Shown here in pieces: positions 63,818-64,000 of a stretch of 64,000 nucleotides of DNA. A program made the translations under genes and the position numbers. Within the stretch, counting starts at the first letter, position 1; the number at the start of each line of letters is the position of its first letter. The notes under the pieces are model-generated. The model ran no database searches and had not been told where the DNA came from. It saw nothing but the letters and a program-made list of their open reading frames with translations. The stretch is taken from contig NZ_FOET01000008.1 in the NCBI RefSeq assembly GCF_900110735.1, positions 62,001 to 126,000 of the forward strand. Direction: 5' to 3'. This DNA is from Streptomyces radiopugnans (GTDB lineage Bacteria > Actinomycetota > Actinomycetes > Streptomycetales > Streptomycetaceae).

Positions 63818-64000
63818 CTACTCGCCGTGGGCGAACAGCTTGAGCACGGGGACGCCGACCTTGTGGCGGGCGCGGGAGGCCCAGTCGCGGTGGAAGAACT
63901 CCTCCACCAGGTGCGGCGCGGTCAGCACGATCACCTCGTCGGCACCCGTCTCCTCCACCACCGAGGTGAGCAGGTCCAGGGGGTGGTCCTGGACGATCTG
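63818..64000 (-). CDS. 3' end of an unidentified gene
   Basis: Reading inward from the edge on the minus strand, 60 codons (VVEETGADEVIVLTAPHLV in the middle, KVGVPVLKLFAHGE at the end) run to TAG at 63818. Alternating hydrophobic strands with charged loops suggest a Rossmann-like or universal-stress-like small domain, with ADEVIVLTAPH the likely central strand. The protein is not identified. The gene lies 276 bases before murC on the same strand. Confidence 0.75.
   Translation of the reverse strand, partial: QIVQDHPLDLLTSVVEETGADEVIVLTAPHLVEEFFHRDWASRARHKVGVPVLKLFAHGE

Overview
The window is high-GC actinomycete chromosome, almost certainly from a Streptomyces species. Third-codon positions are nearly all G or C, GTG and TTG starts are frequent, and many operon genes are joined by 4-base ATGA/GTGA overlaps. 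The families are typical of the genus: a CebR-type cellulose regulon, a ROK glucokinase, a DUF2637 SpdB-like protein, a SAV2148-type HEPN protein, DUF3099, DUF5955, an SPW protein and a cysteine leader peptide before sulfite reductase. No phage, plasmid, insertion sequence, CRISPR array, rRNA or tRNA was recognised, and no biosynthetic gene cluster core is present. I annotate about 60 protein genes.

Layout. 1-3 kb: exonuclease III, a metallo-hydrolase and a fused PcaD-PcaC protein (minus strand). 3-7.2 kb: plant-polymer block with a secreted GH6 cellulase, a divergent LacI-type regulator and a secreted CE1-like esterase with a CBM2. 7.3-12 kb: a tightly overlapping operon for uptake of an unknown sugar, with lipoprotein, permease, ATPase, ROK kinase and a small membrane protein. 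12.2-16.8 kb: P450, DUF5955, malate synthase and a zinc-ribbon protein with a degenerate nuclease-like domain. 16.9-23 kb: VOC protein, NTF2-like protein, NCS2 purine permease with a divergent PucR regulator, DUF3099 and a TPR-like protein. 23-28.4 kb: iron-box-controlled FhuF-like protein, DUF2637 protein, Ogt and Ada/AlkA DNA repair pair, and an ArsR-like regulator. 28.6-32.5 kb: RsgA with a possible leader, SPW protein, YihY-type membrane protein. 32.6-39.6 kb: a fermentative block, pflA-pflB-adhE, unusual for an aerobe, preceded by a PfkB sugar kinase. 40.4-49.3 kb: the assimilatory sulfate reduction operon (leader peptide, cysI, small proteins, cysH, cysC, cysD, cysN, an SsuBC-like ABC transporter without its binding protein, sirohydrochlorin chelatase). 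49.4-52 kb: GPR1/YaaH-type transporter, DUF1697 and the HEPN protein. 52.2-60.9 kb: glgX, treY and treZ (glycogen to trehalose), with a cellulose-active type LPMO and a DUF1707-FHA protein between treY and treZ. 60.9-64 kb: LysE exporter, msrB, murC and the 3' end of an unidentified gene.

How the genes connect. GH6 cellulase, esterase-CBM2 and LPMO-CBM2 form a cellulose/plant-wall attack set. The GH6 and LPMO promoters carry 14-bp CebR/CelR-type palindromes. The esterase and LPMO genes each carry a rare TTA codon near the start, implying a second, bldA-dependent control. The cys operon takes sulfate to sulfide, and its terminal chelatase makes the siroheme that CysI needs. The pfl/adhE block could reoxidise NADH and make acetyl-CoA and formate under oxygen limitation; three repeats upstream of adhE resemble boxes of DevR/OsdR-type hypoxia regulators.

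The features I think most worth follow-up are the TTA-plus-CebR control of cellulose genes, the repeats before adhE, a probable peptide/hairpin leader before rsgA that would mask its ribosome binding site, an in-frame duplicated segment inside the cys operon, and the paired operators around the NTF2-like gene promoter. Regulatory assignments are motif-based inferences, and all functional names come from reading protein motifs by eye without database searches.
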